This document shows positions 34,943 to 43,659 of a DNA stretch of 64,000 nucleotides, piece by piece. The stretch covers positions 620,001-684,000 of the forward strand of contig NZ_PXYI01000003.1 in NCBI RefSeq assembly GCF_003012735.1, written 5' to 3'. Under the pieces are notes generated by a model. That model worked only from the letters and a program-made list of their open reading frames with translations, was not told the origin of the DNA and made no database searches. The position numbers and the translations under genes are program-made. Position 1 is the stretch's first letter, and every line of letters begins with the position of its first letter. The DNA is from Allosphingosinicella deserti. Lineage in GTDB: Bacteria > Pseudomonadota > Alphaproteobacteria > Sphingomonadales > Sphingomonadaceae.

Positions 34943-35353
34943 ATGATCATGACGGACACAGAGGCACAGGCCGGCCCGACCCCATCCGAGCAAATCGACG
35001 CGCGTATCCGAGAGCTTGGTGACTGGCGCGGCGAGATGCTCGCGCGGCTGCGGGGGCTGATCCACGAGGCTGATCCCGAGATCGTGGAGGAGTGGAAATG
35101 GCGCGGGGTCCCGGTGTGGAGCCACGGCGGAATCGTCTGCACCGGCGAGACCTACAAGCAGGTGGTCAAGCTCACCTTCATGAAGGGTGCTTCGATCGAC
35201 GATCCTGCGAACCTGTTCAATTCCAGCCTGGACGGCAATGCGCGCCGGGCGATCGACATCCGCGAGGGCGAGGCGATCGACGAAGATGCGTACCGGGATC
35301 TGTTCCGGGCGGCCGTGGCATTGAACGTCGGTGCGCGGACGAAGACGCGCTGA
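34943..35353 (+). CDS. DUF1801-family protein (second copy)
   Basis: The product is 136 residues. The start at 34943 follows GGAAAGGAG; an ATG three codons further in is also possible. The core is EQIDARIRELGDWRGEMLAR, DPEIVEEWKWRGVPVWSHGG and YKQVVKLTFMKGAS. It aligns with the first copy through the KW-x4-P-x-(Y/W) and K-(V/L)-TF-(F/M) positions. Function unknown. It is the last gene of the ArsR-led run; 193 bases with no gene or clear structure follow. Confidence 0.85.
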   Translation: MIMTDTEAQAGPTPSEQIDARIRELGDWRGEMLARLRGLIHEADPEIVEEWKWRGVPVWSHGGIVCTGETYKQVVKLTFMKGASIDDPANLFNSSLDGNARRAIDIREGEAIDEDAYRDLFRAAVALNVGARTKTR

Positions 35354-35545
35354 CCAACTTTGCAAGGCAAGGCGAAGCGGCTCGCCCACCTGCAGCGTTG
35401 ATCGCAGGTACGCCCAAGACCGGTGCGATCCCGTGGTGATCGTCGATTCAGATCGCCGCTGACGGCGTTCGCCGCGCGCGCCTGTTGATCGTCCCGCCAC
35501 GGTTCGCGTAGACGCTGGCCCGGGGTTCCGGGAGGGGTGGAGAAA

Positions 35546-36355
35546 ATGAGCTTTCACACGCGCCGGTCGCTGCGCGAGGATCTGATCACACTCGGCCTTG
35601 TGGCCGGCGACGCCGTCATGGTGCATGCAGCGATGGGCCGCACCGGCCCGCTGCTCGGCGGCCCGGACACGATGATCGCAGCGCTTCTCGACGCGGTCGC
35701 GCCCTCCGGCACGATCCTGGCATACACCGATTGGGATGCCGGATACGAGGATCTGCTCGACGCTGACGGTCGGCTGCCGGAAGCATGGCGCGCCGACGTG
35801 ACGCCGTTCGATCCGGCAACCTCCCGGGCCATTCGCGACAACGGCATTCTTGCCGAGTTCGTGAGGACCACGCCGGGGGCAAGGCGCAGCGGCAATCCGG
35901 GCGCGTCGGTGGCGGCGATCGGCGCCCGTGCCGACTGGTTCACTGCCGATCATCCGATCGACTACGGTTACGGCGAAGGGTCCCCGCTGGCGAAACTCAT
36001 CGACGCGGACGGCAAGGTGCTGATGATCGGCGCTCCGCTCGAGACGATGACGCTCCTCCACCATGCCGAGCATCTGGCGCGCATACCGGGCAAGCGCCTG
36101 AAGCGGGTCGAAGTGCCGTTCGCAACGCCGGAAGGAGTGCGCTGGCGGTTCGTCGAGGAATTCGACACTGGCTCCCCGGTCGTCGAAGGCCTCGACGAGG
36201 AGTATTTCGCCGACATCGTCGGCGCCTTCGTTGCCTCCGGCCAGGCACGCGAAGGCACGATCGGGGATGCCCCGTCATTGCTGGTCGACGCGGGTGCAAT
36301 CTGCCGCTTCGGCGTCGAATGGCTCGAGAGCCGGTTCGGGCAGCAAGCGCGCTGA
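35546..36355 (+). CDS. Aminoglycoside N(3)-acetyltransferase family protein (AAC(3)-like)
   Basis: The product is 269 residues. The start at 35546 lies behind GGGAGGGGTGGAG. The family fold is shown by RSLREDLITLGLVAGDAVMVHAAMG (here in two pieces), GGPDTMIAALLDAV, AYTDWDAGYED and MTLLHHAEHL, where His residues contact CoA or substrate. The length fits AAC(3) (about 260-280). Family members transfer acetyl from acetyl-CoA to aminoglycosides. Chromosomal copies often have no proven resistance role, so it is called by family only. It is a lone gene, convergent with the TonB receptor. Confidence 0.84.
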   Translation: MSFHTRRSLREDLITLGLVAGDAVMVHAAMGRTGPLLGGPDTMIAALLDAVAPSGTILAYTDWDAGYEDLLDADGRLPEAWRADVTPFDPATSRAIRDNGILAEFVRTTPGARRSGNPGASVAAIGARADWFTADHPIDYGYGEGSPLAKLIDADGKVLMIGAPLETMTLLHHAEHLARIPGKRLKRVEVPFATPEGVRWRFVEEFDTGSPVVEGLDEEYFADIVGAFVASGQAREGTIGDAPSLLVDAGAICRFGVEWLESRFGQQAR

Positions 36356-36386
36356 TCGGATTGGGTGCGCGCTCCTCCGGAGCGCC

Positions 36387-38525
36387 TTAGCGGAACTTGT
36401 AGGAAGCGCCGGCGAGCACTGCCCTCCTGCTGTTTCGCCTGTCGTTGATGTCCAGTGCCCGCAGGGTGCGGACGACGCTGTGCACCCGCGCGTCTTCGAT
36501 CAGACCCTGCGCTGTGAGCGCGAGCGTCCATCGCGGCGAGAGCGTGTGGCGCCAGACGAAATTGACCGCTGACGTGCCCGAACGGACCCCTTGGGGAATG
36601 AGCGTTGCGCCCTGGATGTTGCCGTCGATGCGCAGCTGGTCTCGCGTCGTCGGAGTCCAGTCGAGCGACGCCTGCCCGGTGTAGGAGAGACGCGACTGCC
36701 GGCCTCCGCCGATCTCGAGCGGTGCGGAGAGCGACGCATGGAAGAGATTGCCGGTCATGCTGTATTTCAGCCGTGCGCCGATCTTGCCGGAGAAGGTCAG
36801 TTGGCCGCCGAACGATTCCGCTCGGCCGCTATTGACCTTGCTGGTGATCAGCACGCCGTCGGGCCTGACCAGGATGACGTCCGCGATCGTGTCGTCGGTG
36901 CGCCGATAATAGAGGGTCGCCGTCCCCTCCCGCGCACCCCGCTTAAAGCCATATTCGGCCTCGGCGCTGGTCACCACCTGCGGGGCGAGCAAGGGATTGC
37001 CGGCGTAGAGGTTCTGCGCGTCGATCGCGACCAGCGCTGGGTTAAGGGCGCGCGGGTCGATCCGCTGACTCGAGCGCGACAGCCGGACCACGGCCTGATC
37101 GTCGCCGATGTCGCGCACGGCCGAGAGGCTGTGGTTGAGACCCCTGAAACGGCGCGTCCCGCGAACCTCGCCCGTCGCGAGATGCGTGCCGATGCGAAGA
37201 TCTTCGAAGCGCTCACCCGCCTGAAGCGTCCAGGCACCCGACCGGAGCTGGATGTTGGCATAAGCAGCGATTGTGCGCTGGACCGCCGCGAAGCGCCCCG
37301 GGGCAGGGGCCGGTGCCGGCGCGGCCGGAGCGAAGGCGCTGCGGCCGTCGTCGAAGCGGCCGCGCTCGCGTTTCCATTCGGCGCCCACCGCCAGGCGGAG
37401 GCTGGCCCCGATCGGCCTTTCGAGGTCGCCCGCGGCACGATCGATGATGGTCTCCGTGCGGGTAAGAACCCGCTCGCCTGTCGGTGCCCCGAACGGAAGG
37501 TCGTGGTAGGTCGTGAACAGGCGGTCGGAACGGAGAAACGATCTGCTGTGCTGGGCCACGAGCTTCAGGCTTCCGGTCTGCGGACCAGCGTCTCGGTTGA
37601 AATATACGGAGAGGTCGCTGGCGCCGCTGACATAGGTCCCCCCTCGAATGCGTCGATAGTCCGAAACGAGCGTCTCATCGCCGCCACGGTCGAGGTGCCG
37701 CTCGTACACCCTGTTCTTAGGACTGGCCTCCGACACGGACAGGTCGGCGCCGATGTCCGCATTCCTCCCCACGGCCAGGACAAGGGAGCCGTTCAGACTG
37801 GCCGATTGCGCATGGGTCGGTGTGTAGGTCGAGACGGTGAGGAAGCGTCCGGCTGGCCGTCCAGTCGCGTCGAACGTGCGTCGGTCGACATGGACTTCGG
37901 TGAAGCGGACGTCGTCACGCAGGCTCCCATTGAGCGTCGCCGACAGCTTGCCGGCGCCGTAGGAGGTGTTGAGGCTCAGATTTCCGCGTTCATGGTCGCC
38001 CGCGTTGACGATCGCGGAGCCGTCAATGCCCTGGCGCTGACCTTTCTTCAGTACGATGTTGACGATCGCACCGCCGTCCGCGCTGAATTTCGCGGATGGA
38101 TTGGTGATCACCTCGACGCTCGCGATCGCGCTGCCGGACAGGGACTGCAGGGTCGACGCCCGGCTGTCGCCGTTCATCGCTGCCGAAGGCCGGCCGTTCA
38201 CGTAGACCTGGACGTTCGAATCGCCGCGGACGCTGACGTTGCCGTCCGGCGAGACATACACGGAGGGGAGGGTGTTGAGCACGTCGGCGGCGCTGCCGGC
38301 CTGCGCCTGTGCGCTGTCGCGAACGTCGTAGGTGGTGCCCTCGATCGTCCGCTTCACCGTCAGCCTGCGGCCTTCGACAACGATCTCCTCCCCGGAAGGG
38401 TCAAGCGTCGGTGCCTTGTCCTTGGCAATCCCGGACGGTGCGTGTGGCGACTGGCTTCGTGCAGTCTCGCTCGCCGTGAGCGCGGCGAGCATCGCACAGG
38501 CAAGGACATGAGGGCGCTCGATCAT
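36387..38525 (-). CDS. TonB-dependent outer-membrane receptor
   Basis: The product is 712 residues. The N-terminal signal peptide is HVLACAMLAALTASETARSQ. A plug domain follows, with EEIVVEGRR near the TonB-box position, then VLNTLPSVYVSPDGNVSVRG, VQVYVNGRPS and SVEVITNPSAKFSADGGAIV. The remaining 500 residues are a beta barrel. The C-terminus ends in YKFR, a terminal aromatic typical of outer-membrane insertion. It resembles the outer membrane beta-barrel family that lacks a carboxypeptidase-like domain. The ligand is unknown; it stands alone, without enzymes beside it. Confidence 0.87.
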   Translation of the reverse strand: MIERPHVLACAMLAALTASETARSQSPHAPSGIAKDKAPTLDPSGEEIVVEGRRLTVKRTIEGTTYDVRDSAQAQAGSAADVLNTLPSVYVSPDGNVSVRGDSNVQVYVNGRPSAAMNGDSRASTLQSLSGSAIASVEVITNPSAKFSADGGAIVNIVLKKGQRQGIDGSAIVNAGDHERGNLSLNTSYGAGKLSATLNGSLRDDVRFTEVHVDRRTFDATGRPAGRFLTVSTYTPTHAQSASLNGSLVLAVGRNADIGADLSVSEASPKNRVYERHLDRGGDETLVSDYRRIRGGTYVSGASDLSVYFNRDAGPQTGSLKLVAQHSRSFLRSDRLFTTYHDLPFGAPTGERVLTRTETIIDRAAGDLERPIGASLRLAVGAEWKRERGRFDDGRSAFAPAAPAPAPAPGRFAAVQRTIAAYANIQLRSGAWTLQAGERFEDLRIGTHLATGEVRGTRRFRGLNHSLSAVRDIGDDQAVVRLSRSSQRIDPRALNPALVAIDAQNLYAGNPLLAPQVVTSAEAEYGFKRGAREGTATLYYRRTDDTIADVILVRPDGVLITSKVNSGRAESFGGQLTFSGKIGARLKYSMTGNLFHASLSAPLEIGGGRQSRLSYTGQASLDWTPTTRDQLRIDGNIQGATLIPQGVRSGTSAVNFVWRHTLSPRWTLALTAQGLIEDARVHSVVRTLRALDINDRRNSRRAVLAGASYKFR

Positions 38526-38687
38526 CTCCCAGGAAACCTATGGAAGGCCCCCAGGCTGGGCATCGCCAAATAAACTCGGCACTCCTCCTAGATTTGCTCA
38601 CGCGACCATCGGCGCGGAGGATCAGGAACCGGAGGGCGCAGCATCAGCCGGAGAACGGGGCCCCCGGGGCGTTACCCTGTCCGGCGC

Positions 38688-39092
38688 TCAGACCGTCACC
38701 ATGTCGTAGACGACGACCTTTTCCCACAAGCCCTCGCACTTGGCGACGAACGCGAGGTGAATGGGATGATCCTGATACGCCTTCTGGTCCGCGACGCTGT
38801 CGAACAGCATCAACTCGGACACGTCGAAGCTCGAATCCACGACGTCGCGCTTCTCGGTCGACGCCGGGACTCCGATCTGGAGATCGCGGATGACCGGGAT
38901 GGCGGCGAGCGTGCGCAAGCCTGCGACCAGCTGGTCACGCTCGGTGGCGGAACCTGGCCGCTTCAACCAGAAAAAAACATGGTGGACGATCTTTCCCGCG
39001 GCCGGCGGCGCCGCTGCGAAAGCGCCCCCCGATGCCAAGCCTGCTCCGCTCACCGCGAAGGCCTTCACCACATCCCTGCGATTTAATGACAT
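38688..39092 (-). CDS. Exported Dabb-domain protein with Tat-like leader
   Basis: The product is 134 residues from the ATG at 39092 (MSLNRRDVVKAFAVSG), with a twin-arginine-like leader ending before AAPPAAG. The longer frame upstream is discarded. The mature protein is a stress-responsive A/B barrel (Dabb): IVHHVFFWLKRPG, RDLQIGVPAS, and FDSVADQKAYQDHPIHLAFV, with the conserved His. Dabb dimers are small barrels; most have unknown function. It lies upstream of the TonB receptor gene on the same strand, 162 bases apart. Confidence 0.83.
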   Translation of the reverse strand: MSLNRRDVVKAFAVSGAGLASGGAFAAAPPAAGKIVHHVFFWLKRPGSATERDQLVAGLRTLAAIPVIRDLQIGVPASTEKRDVVDSSFDVSELMLFDSVADQKAYQDHPIHLAFVAKCEGLWEKVVVYDMVTV

Positions 39093-39165
39093 CTGATCCC
39101 TCACGTCAACAATTCGGCGCCGGAAGCGTACGTATTCCTGAAGCACGAATGCGGACAAGGCGCAT

Positions 39166-39555
39166 TCAGTCGAAGTCGATGCCCTCGCGGCGCTGCGCTA
39201 CATGCCAGAGGACACCGGAGGGGTCGACGACATAGGCGATGCGCAGGCCCCATGGTTGCATCGCCGGCGGCTTGGGCTTGGGGACGCCGAACCGGGCCGG
39301 CAGGTTCAAGGCTTCAACGTGCAGCCACCATGAGTCGAGATCGTCGACCATCAATTGCATCATCGAATTCGCGGCCCAATCCTCCTGGAAGTAATTCTGA
39401 AGAATGAAGCTGCTCGCACCGATGCCGAAGATGGCGACTTCGGAGTCGAGCAATGTCGTGAAACCCAGTGCCTGGTAGAAACGCTTGCTCAGCGCGAAGT
39501 CGCGTGCCGGCAGGAAGGGCCGGGCCAGCTCGGTGCCTGTCGGAATATTCGTCAT
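39166..39555 (-). CDS. VOC-family (glyoxalase/bleomycin-resistance fold) protein
   Basis: The product is 129 residues. It has the beta-alpha-beta-beta-beta pattern of the VOC superfamily: ARPFLPARDFALSKRFYQALGF, FIL-x-NY, MQLMVDDLDSWWLHVEAL and AYVVDPSGVLWHVAQ. The metal-binding positions are only partly present: a His in WLHVE and in WHVAQ, with no clear acidic partner, so it could be a non-catalytic or ligand-binding member. It has no signal peptide. Its start is 127 bases from the tRNA. Confidence 0.83.
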   Translation of the reverse strand: MTNIPTGTELARPFLPARDFALSKRFYQALGFTTLLDSEVAIFGIGASSFILQNYFQEDWAANSMMQLMVDDLDSWWLHVEALNLPARFGVPKPKPPAMQPWGLRIAYVVDPSGVLWHVAQRREGIDFD

Positions 39556-39682
39556 CGCGGGATCCTGCTTCAGGCGGCGAAGATGACCCGCAACCCTCCC
39601 GAGAGCAAGCTTCGGCGTCCTGTACCGCGACCCAGCTCTGATGCTTGCAGGCGGACCGTAATCGGCTCTACACAGCCAGGGA

Positions 39683-39759
39683 CCGCTCCTAGCTCAGTTG
39701 GATAGAGCATCAGGCTTCGAACCTGAGGGTCGGGGGTTCGAGTCCCTCGGAGCGGGCCA
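39683..39759 (+). tRNA. tRNA-Arg (anticodon TCG)
   Basis: A 77-base cloverleaf with encoded CCA. The acceptor CCGCTCC (39683-39689) pairs with GGAGCGG (39749-39755). The D stem is GCTC/GAGC, and the anticodon stem TCAGG/CCTGA holds loop CTTCGAA with anticodon TCG. The T stem GGGGG/CCCTC has loop TTCGAGT. It reads CGA codons. It is the only tRNA seen in the window. Confidence 0.95.
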
Positions 39760-39856
39760 CCCTACCGCTGCCCCGGCCGACTGGCCGTCGCCGGGAGCGA
39801 AGGGAACTTCGGTTCCGACCCTGCGCTCTCCGGCCGAGCCGAAGGAGATGCACCAG

Positions 39857-40759
39857 ATGAGCCTCGACACGGGCAAGGCGGCAGACGCGGGAGACGATCG
39901 AGGTCGCCCGGGGACGGACCGGCCGGGCGCGCCCGGCGCGACTCCGATTCTGATCGGGGCAGGTCTCGGTCTTGCCGCAGGGATACTCCTCGGCCTTCGC
40001 GCGGCGGACGGTGTGGGCGGCGGAGCCGGGAAGGCAGAGGAGGCGACCTATCCTCCGCTCGATGTTCCCAAGCCGCTCGCTGCCGATCTCTGGATCGTCG
40101 ACAGCGGACCGATGCACATTGCCGGGCTGACGCTGCCGATCCGGATGACGATCGTCCGGCTGCAGGGTGGAGACCTCCTGATCCATTCCCCAACGCGGTT
40201 CACGCCCGATCTGGGCCGCCAAATCGATGCGCTCGGGACGGTTCGTCACCTGATCGCGCCGAACATCGCCCATTGGACCTTCCTGTCCGAGTGGCAGCAA
40301 GCCTATCCGGCAACGACCACCTGGGGTGCCCCGGGGCTTCGTGACAGGCGGCAAGTGCGTGTGTCCGCCGTCACGATCGATCGGGAGCTTGGCGATGAGG
40401 CCCCGCCCGCGTGGCGCGACGAAATCGACCAGGGAATCGTTTCCGGCGCCGGCGGTTTCCGCGAAACCTATTTCTTCCACAAGGCCTCGCGCACGCTCAT
40501 TCTGGTCGATCTGATCGAAAGCGTCGAGCCGGCGCGCTTGCCGCCGCTGACCCGGTTCGCCATGCGTCTGAGCGGCGCGACGCGCGACAGCACCGCCTTT
40601 CACGTCCGCAGCCTCCTGCTGCTCGACAGGCAGCAGGCGCGGCAGGCCGTAACCCGGATGCTCGCGCTGCAACCGGCGCGCGTGCTCTTCGCGCACGGCC
40701 GCTGGTTCGCCGATCGCGGGGCCGAGCGTCTGAACCGCGCCTTTGCCTGGCTCCTCTAG
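39857..40759 (+). CDS. DUF4336-family membrane-anchored protein
   Basis: The product is 300 residues from the ATG at 39857, behind GAAGGAGA; the longer frame reaches back into the tRNA and is not used. After a polar Gly/Pro/Asp-rich N-terminus there is one hydrophobic span (PILIGAGLGLAAGILLGL). The rest fits DUF4336: ADLWIVDSGPMHIAGLTLPI, LLIHSPTRFTPDLG, and HLIAPNIAHWTFLSEWQ. These resemble metallo-beta-lactamase-like strands but lack the HxHxDH motif. The function is unknown. It ends four bases into the convergent GH2 gene. Confidence 0.82.
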   Translation: MSLDTGKAADAGDDRGRPGTDRPGAPGATPILIGAGLGLAAGILLGLRAADGVGGGAGKAEEATYPPLDVPKPLAADLWIVDSGPMHIAGLTLPIRMTIVRLQGGDLLIHSPTRFTPDLGRQIDALGTVRHLIAPNIAHWTFLSEWQQAYPATTTWGAPGLRDRRQVRVSAVTIDRELGDEAPPAWRDEIDQGIVSGAGGFRETYFFHKASRTLILVDLIESVEPARLPPLTRFAMRLSGATRDSTAFHVRSLLLLDRQQARQAVTRMLALQPARVLFAHGRWFADRGAERLNRAFAWLL

Positions 40760-43659
40760 CGGGGCTCCTTGCTCGGGCGGCGCAGGGCCACGCTCGCGCT
40801 CTCGAGACCGGCAGCGGTCGCCGTAAGCCTTGCGTGCCGGTCGCCGCCCAGCCTGACGATCACCTGCGCATGACCGCTGAACAGGCGCCTGTGCCATGTT
40901 TCGGCGGGCGTCACGGATTGCAGTGAGGCGACGTTGCGGCCGTTCAGCCCGATATCCTGCAGCCGGGCGAGGGCTGCAGCGCCGGACGAGGGGAGAAGCA
41001 GGATGACCTCTTCGGCACGCGCTGCCTCATCGAGCACGACCGAAAGGCCCCGGCCGCTGGGTTTCGCCAGCGCAGTGAGCTCGCGCCCGCCGACGAATAT
41101 GCGCTGTCCCTCGGCGAGGCTCGGAAGAAACAGCGTGCGGCGTTCCTGCGACCCACCCGCGCTCCCTTGAAGGCGGCCCCGCAAGACGAAGGCGTCCGGC
41201 GTCTTTGGACCGCTCCCCGGCGGGTACCAGCGGAACGGATCCCGCCACGCCAGCGCCGCAGTGGCTGGAAGCACCATGCTCCCGGCCGGCACGTCCGCAA
41301 GCTCCCAATCTGAGAAACCGGCGATGGCGTATCGATCCCCGAAGCGGTCCGGCTCGTGGCTGCCGGGATCGCCATTGCCGACCCCGATGATCTCGGCCGC
41401 GCCGGTGACGGTGAATGCGACATCGTTATCGGCAATGGGCACCGAGCGCCCGTTTGCGTCTCGCGCCGAAACAGCGACAACGGCGATGTCGCCGTCCCCG
41501 TCCAAGTCTGACGGCCGCTCAACGGAAAGCGCAAGGCTCTTCTGCGCGCCGGTGGTTTCAACGCGGTCGGTGGCGATCGGCTTGCCTGCCCGAAACGCTG
41601 TCGCGGCCAGGACACCGGGCGCATAGGAGACCTGCCATTCGGCGTGTCCGGCCGGATCGAGCACGTGCCGGCCAAGGCTGCGTCCGTCGAGGGTCAGCTC
41701 GACTTCCTCGGCATTGGCGTAGACCCAGATCGGAATGGCCCGACCTTCGCGTCCCGGCCAGGTCCAGTGGCCGGCGATATGCGCCAGTGGTTCCGCCGAC
41801 CACACGCTCTTCAGATAATAAGCGCTGTCCTTGAACAGGCCGGTCGTGTCCAGCATTCCGAATTGCGAGCTGATCGCCGGCCATCCGAACGGCGTGGTCT
41901 CGCCGCGATAATCGAACCCCGTCCAGACGAACATCCCGGCCATCCACGGCCGCTCGACGACCGCACGCCACCCCTGTTCGATGCTGCTCGATCCGGTCGG
42001 GCGCGGCGGGCGATCGAAGGCGCTCAGATGCACGTTTTCGCGATCGTCGAAATAGATGCCGCGTGTCGTGGTGGTTGCGCCTTCCTCGGTCATCACGATC
42101 GGTACGTTCGGAAAAGCCTTGTGATAGGCATCGGCATCGTGCTGGGCACGGTAGTTGAAGCCGGCAACCTGCGTTGTGCTGGAAATCCCGACCTGATCGC
42201 CACCGGACGTGGCGGCGGAAACAGGGCGCGTCGGATCGAGCTCGGTGACCCGAGCCTGCATCAGGCGGTTGAGGCGGGCGCCGAGCGCATTGCCTTCGAT
42301 CGCCCATTCCTCATTGCCGACGGACCACAGGATGACCGAAGGATGATTGCGGTCGCGCAGCACCATGCGATCGAGCTGATCGCGAAGCTCGGGCGCGGTG
42401 CCCATCATCCGGTTCTCGTCGATCACCAGCATTCCCAGGCGGTCGGCGGCGTCCAGCATCTCGGGCGTCGGCGGGTGGTGCGAAGCGCGATAAGCGTTCG
42501 CTCCCATCGCCTTCAGCCGCTCCAGCCGATAGACCTGCATCTCATCGGGCAGCGCCACGCCGATGCCGGCATGATCCTGGTGGTTGTTGGTGCCCTGCAG
42601 CCTGATGTTGCGCCCGTTGAGCCAGAAGCCGCTTTGGGGATCCCAGCGAATGGTCCGAACGCCGAAACTCGTGACGTAGCGGTCCCGGATCCGCTCTTCA
42701 TCTCGTACGGTGGTCACCAGCTGGTGCAGAACCGGTGTCTCGAGCGACCACAGCGCAGCGTTCGGCACGGCGAGATCGGCGCTCGTCTCGACCTTCTCGC
42801 CTTTCGCCACCGTCTGCGGCGGCAGGCTGATCCTCGCGAGCGGCTTTCCGGCTGGCGACAGGATTACCTGTTCCACCGTGAAGACATGGTCGCGCTCGTC
42901 CTCGTTCGCGATCGTCGCGCGGGCGGTCACGCTCGCATCCGTGCCGTTCACCGTCGATGTCACGAACGTTCCCGATGGGGCGACGTGCAACGGATCGGTC
43001 TTGTTCAGCCAGACGTGCCGGTAAATACCGGCGCCTTCGTAAAACCAGCCTTCGAACGTCGACGTATCCACCCGGACCACCAGGAAATTTGGTCCGCCGT
43101 AATTCACGTAGTCGGTAAGATCGTGTCGGAAGCTGCCGTAACCGCTCGGCTGCCGGCCGATATAGTGGCCGTTGAACCACACCACGGAGTCGCGAAAGAC
43201 GCCATCGAACTCGACGCCGATGCGCCGTCCGCGATCGCTCTCCGGGATGACGAGCGACTTTCGATACCAGCCGATATTGTGTTCCGGGAAACCCGGTCCG
43301 ATCGCCCGAGAGCCGTGATTGGCTTCGGCTTTCGGATCGAACGGCACCTCGACGCCCCAATCATGCGGGAGATCGAGCAGGCGCCACGCCCGGTCGTCGA
43401 ACTTGGGGCTTGCCGGGCCATCTCCGTAGCCTGCCTTTGCGAAGAAGAACGGCGCCGTCCCGTATCCGAAGTCCCTGGCGGGATCGTGGGCGTGCCCAAG
43501 CGCGAAGCGCCAGCCGGAATCGATGTTGGTCCGTTCACGAACCTGGGAGGGCTGTGCTTCGCGCGTGCCGCAGGCCGCTGGAGTCGCGGCTCCCGCGAGG
43601 GCGGAGGTGGAGCCGAGCGCGACGAGCAACGCCAGCAGCGGTGACCAGCGGACGATCAT
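40756..43659 (-). CDS. Glycoside hydrolase family 2 (beta-galactosidase type)
   Basis: The product is 967 residues from the ATG at 43659; the longer frame before it lies in the GH27 gene. The signal peptide is VRWSPLLALLVALGSTSALA. The jelly-roll GH2 sugar-binding domain (FDDRAWRLLDLPHDWGVE), the Ig-like domain and the TIM barrel follow. The acid/base Glu is in VILWSVGNEEW and the nucleophile Glu in VPIVMTEEG. The C-terminal region (residues about 620-850) has the DUF4982-like beta domains of exported GH2 enzymes. It likely removes beta-linked galactose from oligosaccharides in the periplasm, but other GH2 activities are possible. Its start overlaps the GH27 stop by four bases. Confidence 0.87.
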   Translation of the reverse strand: MIVRWSPLLALLVALGSTSALAGAATPAACGTREAQPSQVRERTNIDSGWRFALGHAHDPARDFGYGTAPFFFAKAGYGDGPASPKFDDRAWRLLDLPHDWGVEVPFDPKAEANHGSRAIGPGFPEHNIGWYRKSLVIPESDRGRRIGVEFDGVFRDSVVWFNGHYIGRQPSGYGSFRHDLTDYVNYGGPNFLVVRVDTSTFEGWFYEGAGIYRHVWLNKTDPLHVAPSGTFVTSTVNGTDASVTARATIANEDERDHVFTVEQVILSPAGKPLARISLPPQTVAKGEKVETSADLAVPNAALWSLETPVLHQLVTTVRDEERIRDRYVTSFGVRTIRWDPQSGFWLNGRNIRLQGTNNHQDHAGIGVALPDEMQVYRLERLKAMGANAYRASHHPPTPEMLDAADRLGMLVIDENRMMGTAPELRDQLDRMVLRDRNHPSVILWSVGNEEWAIEGNALGARLNRLMQARVTELDPTRPVSAATSGGDQVGISSTTQVAGFNYRAQHDADAYHKAFPNVPIVMTEEGATTTTRGIYFDDRENVHLSAFDRPPRPTGSSSIEQGWRAVVERPWMAGMFVWTGFDYRGETTPFGWPAISSQFGMLDTTGLFKDSAYYLKSVWSAEPLAHIAGHWTWPGREGRAIPIWVYANAEEVELTLDGRSLGRHVLDPAGHAEWQVSYAPGVLAATAFRAGKPIATDRVETTGAQKSLALSVERPSDLDGDGDIAVVAVSARDANGRSVPIADNDVAFTVTGAAEIIGVGNGDPGSHEPDRFGDRYAIAGFSDWELADVPAGSMVLPATAALAWRDPFRWYPPGSGPKTPDAFVLRGRLQGSAGGSQERRTLFLPSLAEGQRIFVGGRELTALAKPSGRGLSVVLDEAARAEEVILLLPSSGAAALARLQDIGLNGRNVASLQSVTPAETWHRRLFSGHAQVIVRLGGDRHARLTATAAGLESASVALRRPSKEPR

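Noticed and set aside
35354-35545. Intergenic 190 bases before the AAC(3)-like gene
   Set aside because: I saw no hairpin, repeat, operator or small gene with a plausible start in it.
36591-38573. 660-codon plus-strand frame opposite the first TonB receptor
   Set aside because: Antisense shadow of the receptor; the receptor has a signal peptide, plug motifs and a barrel end.
41644-43644. 666-codon plus-strand frame opposite the GH2 gene
   Set aside because: It is antisense to the GH2 catalytic domain and lacks a start signal or family motif.
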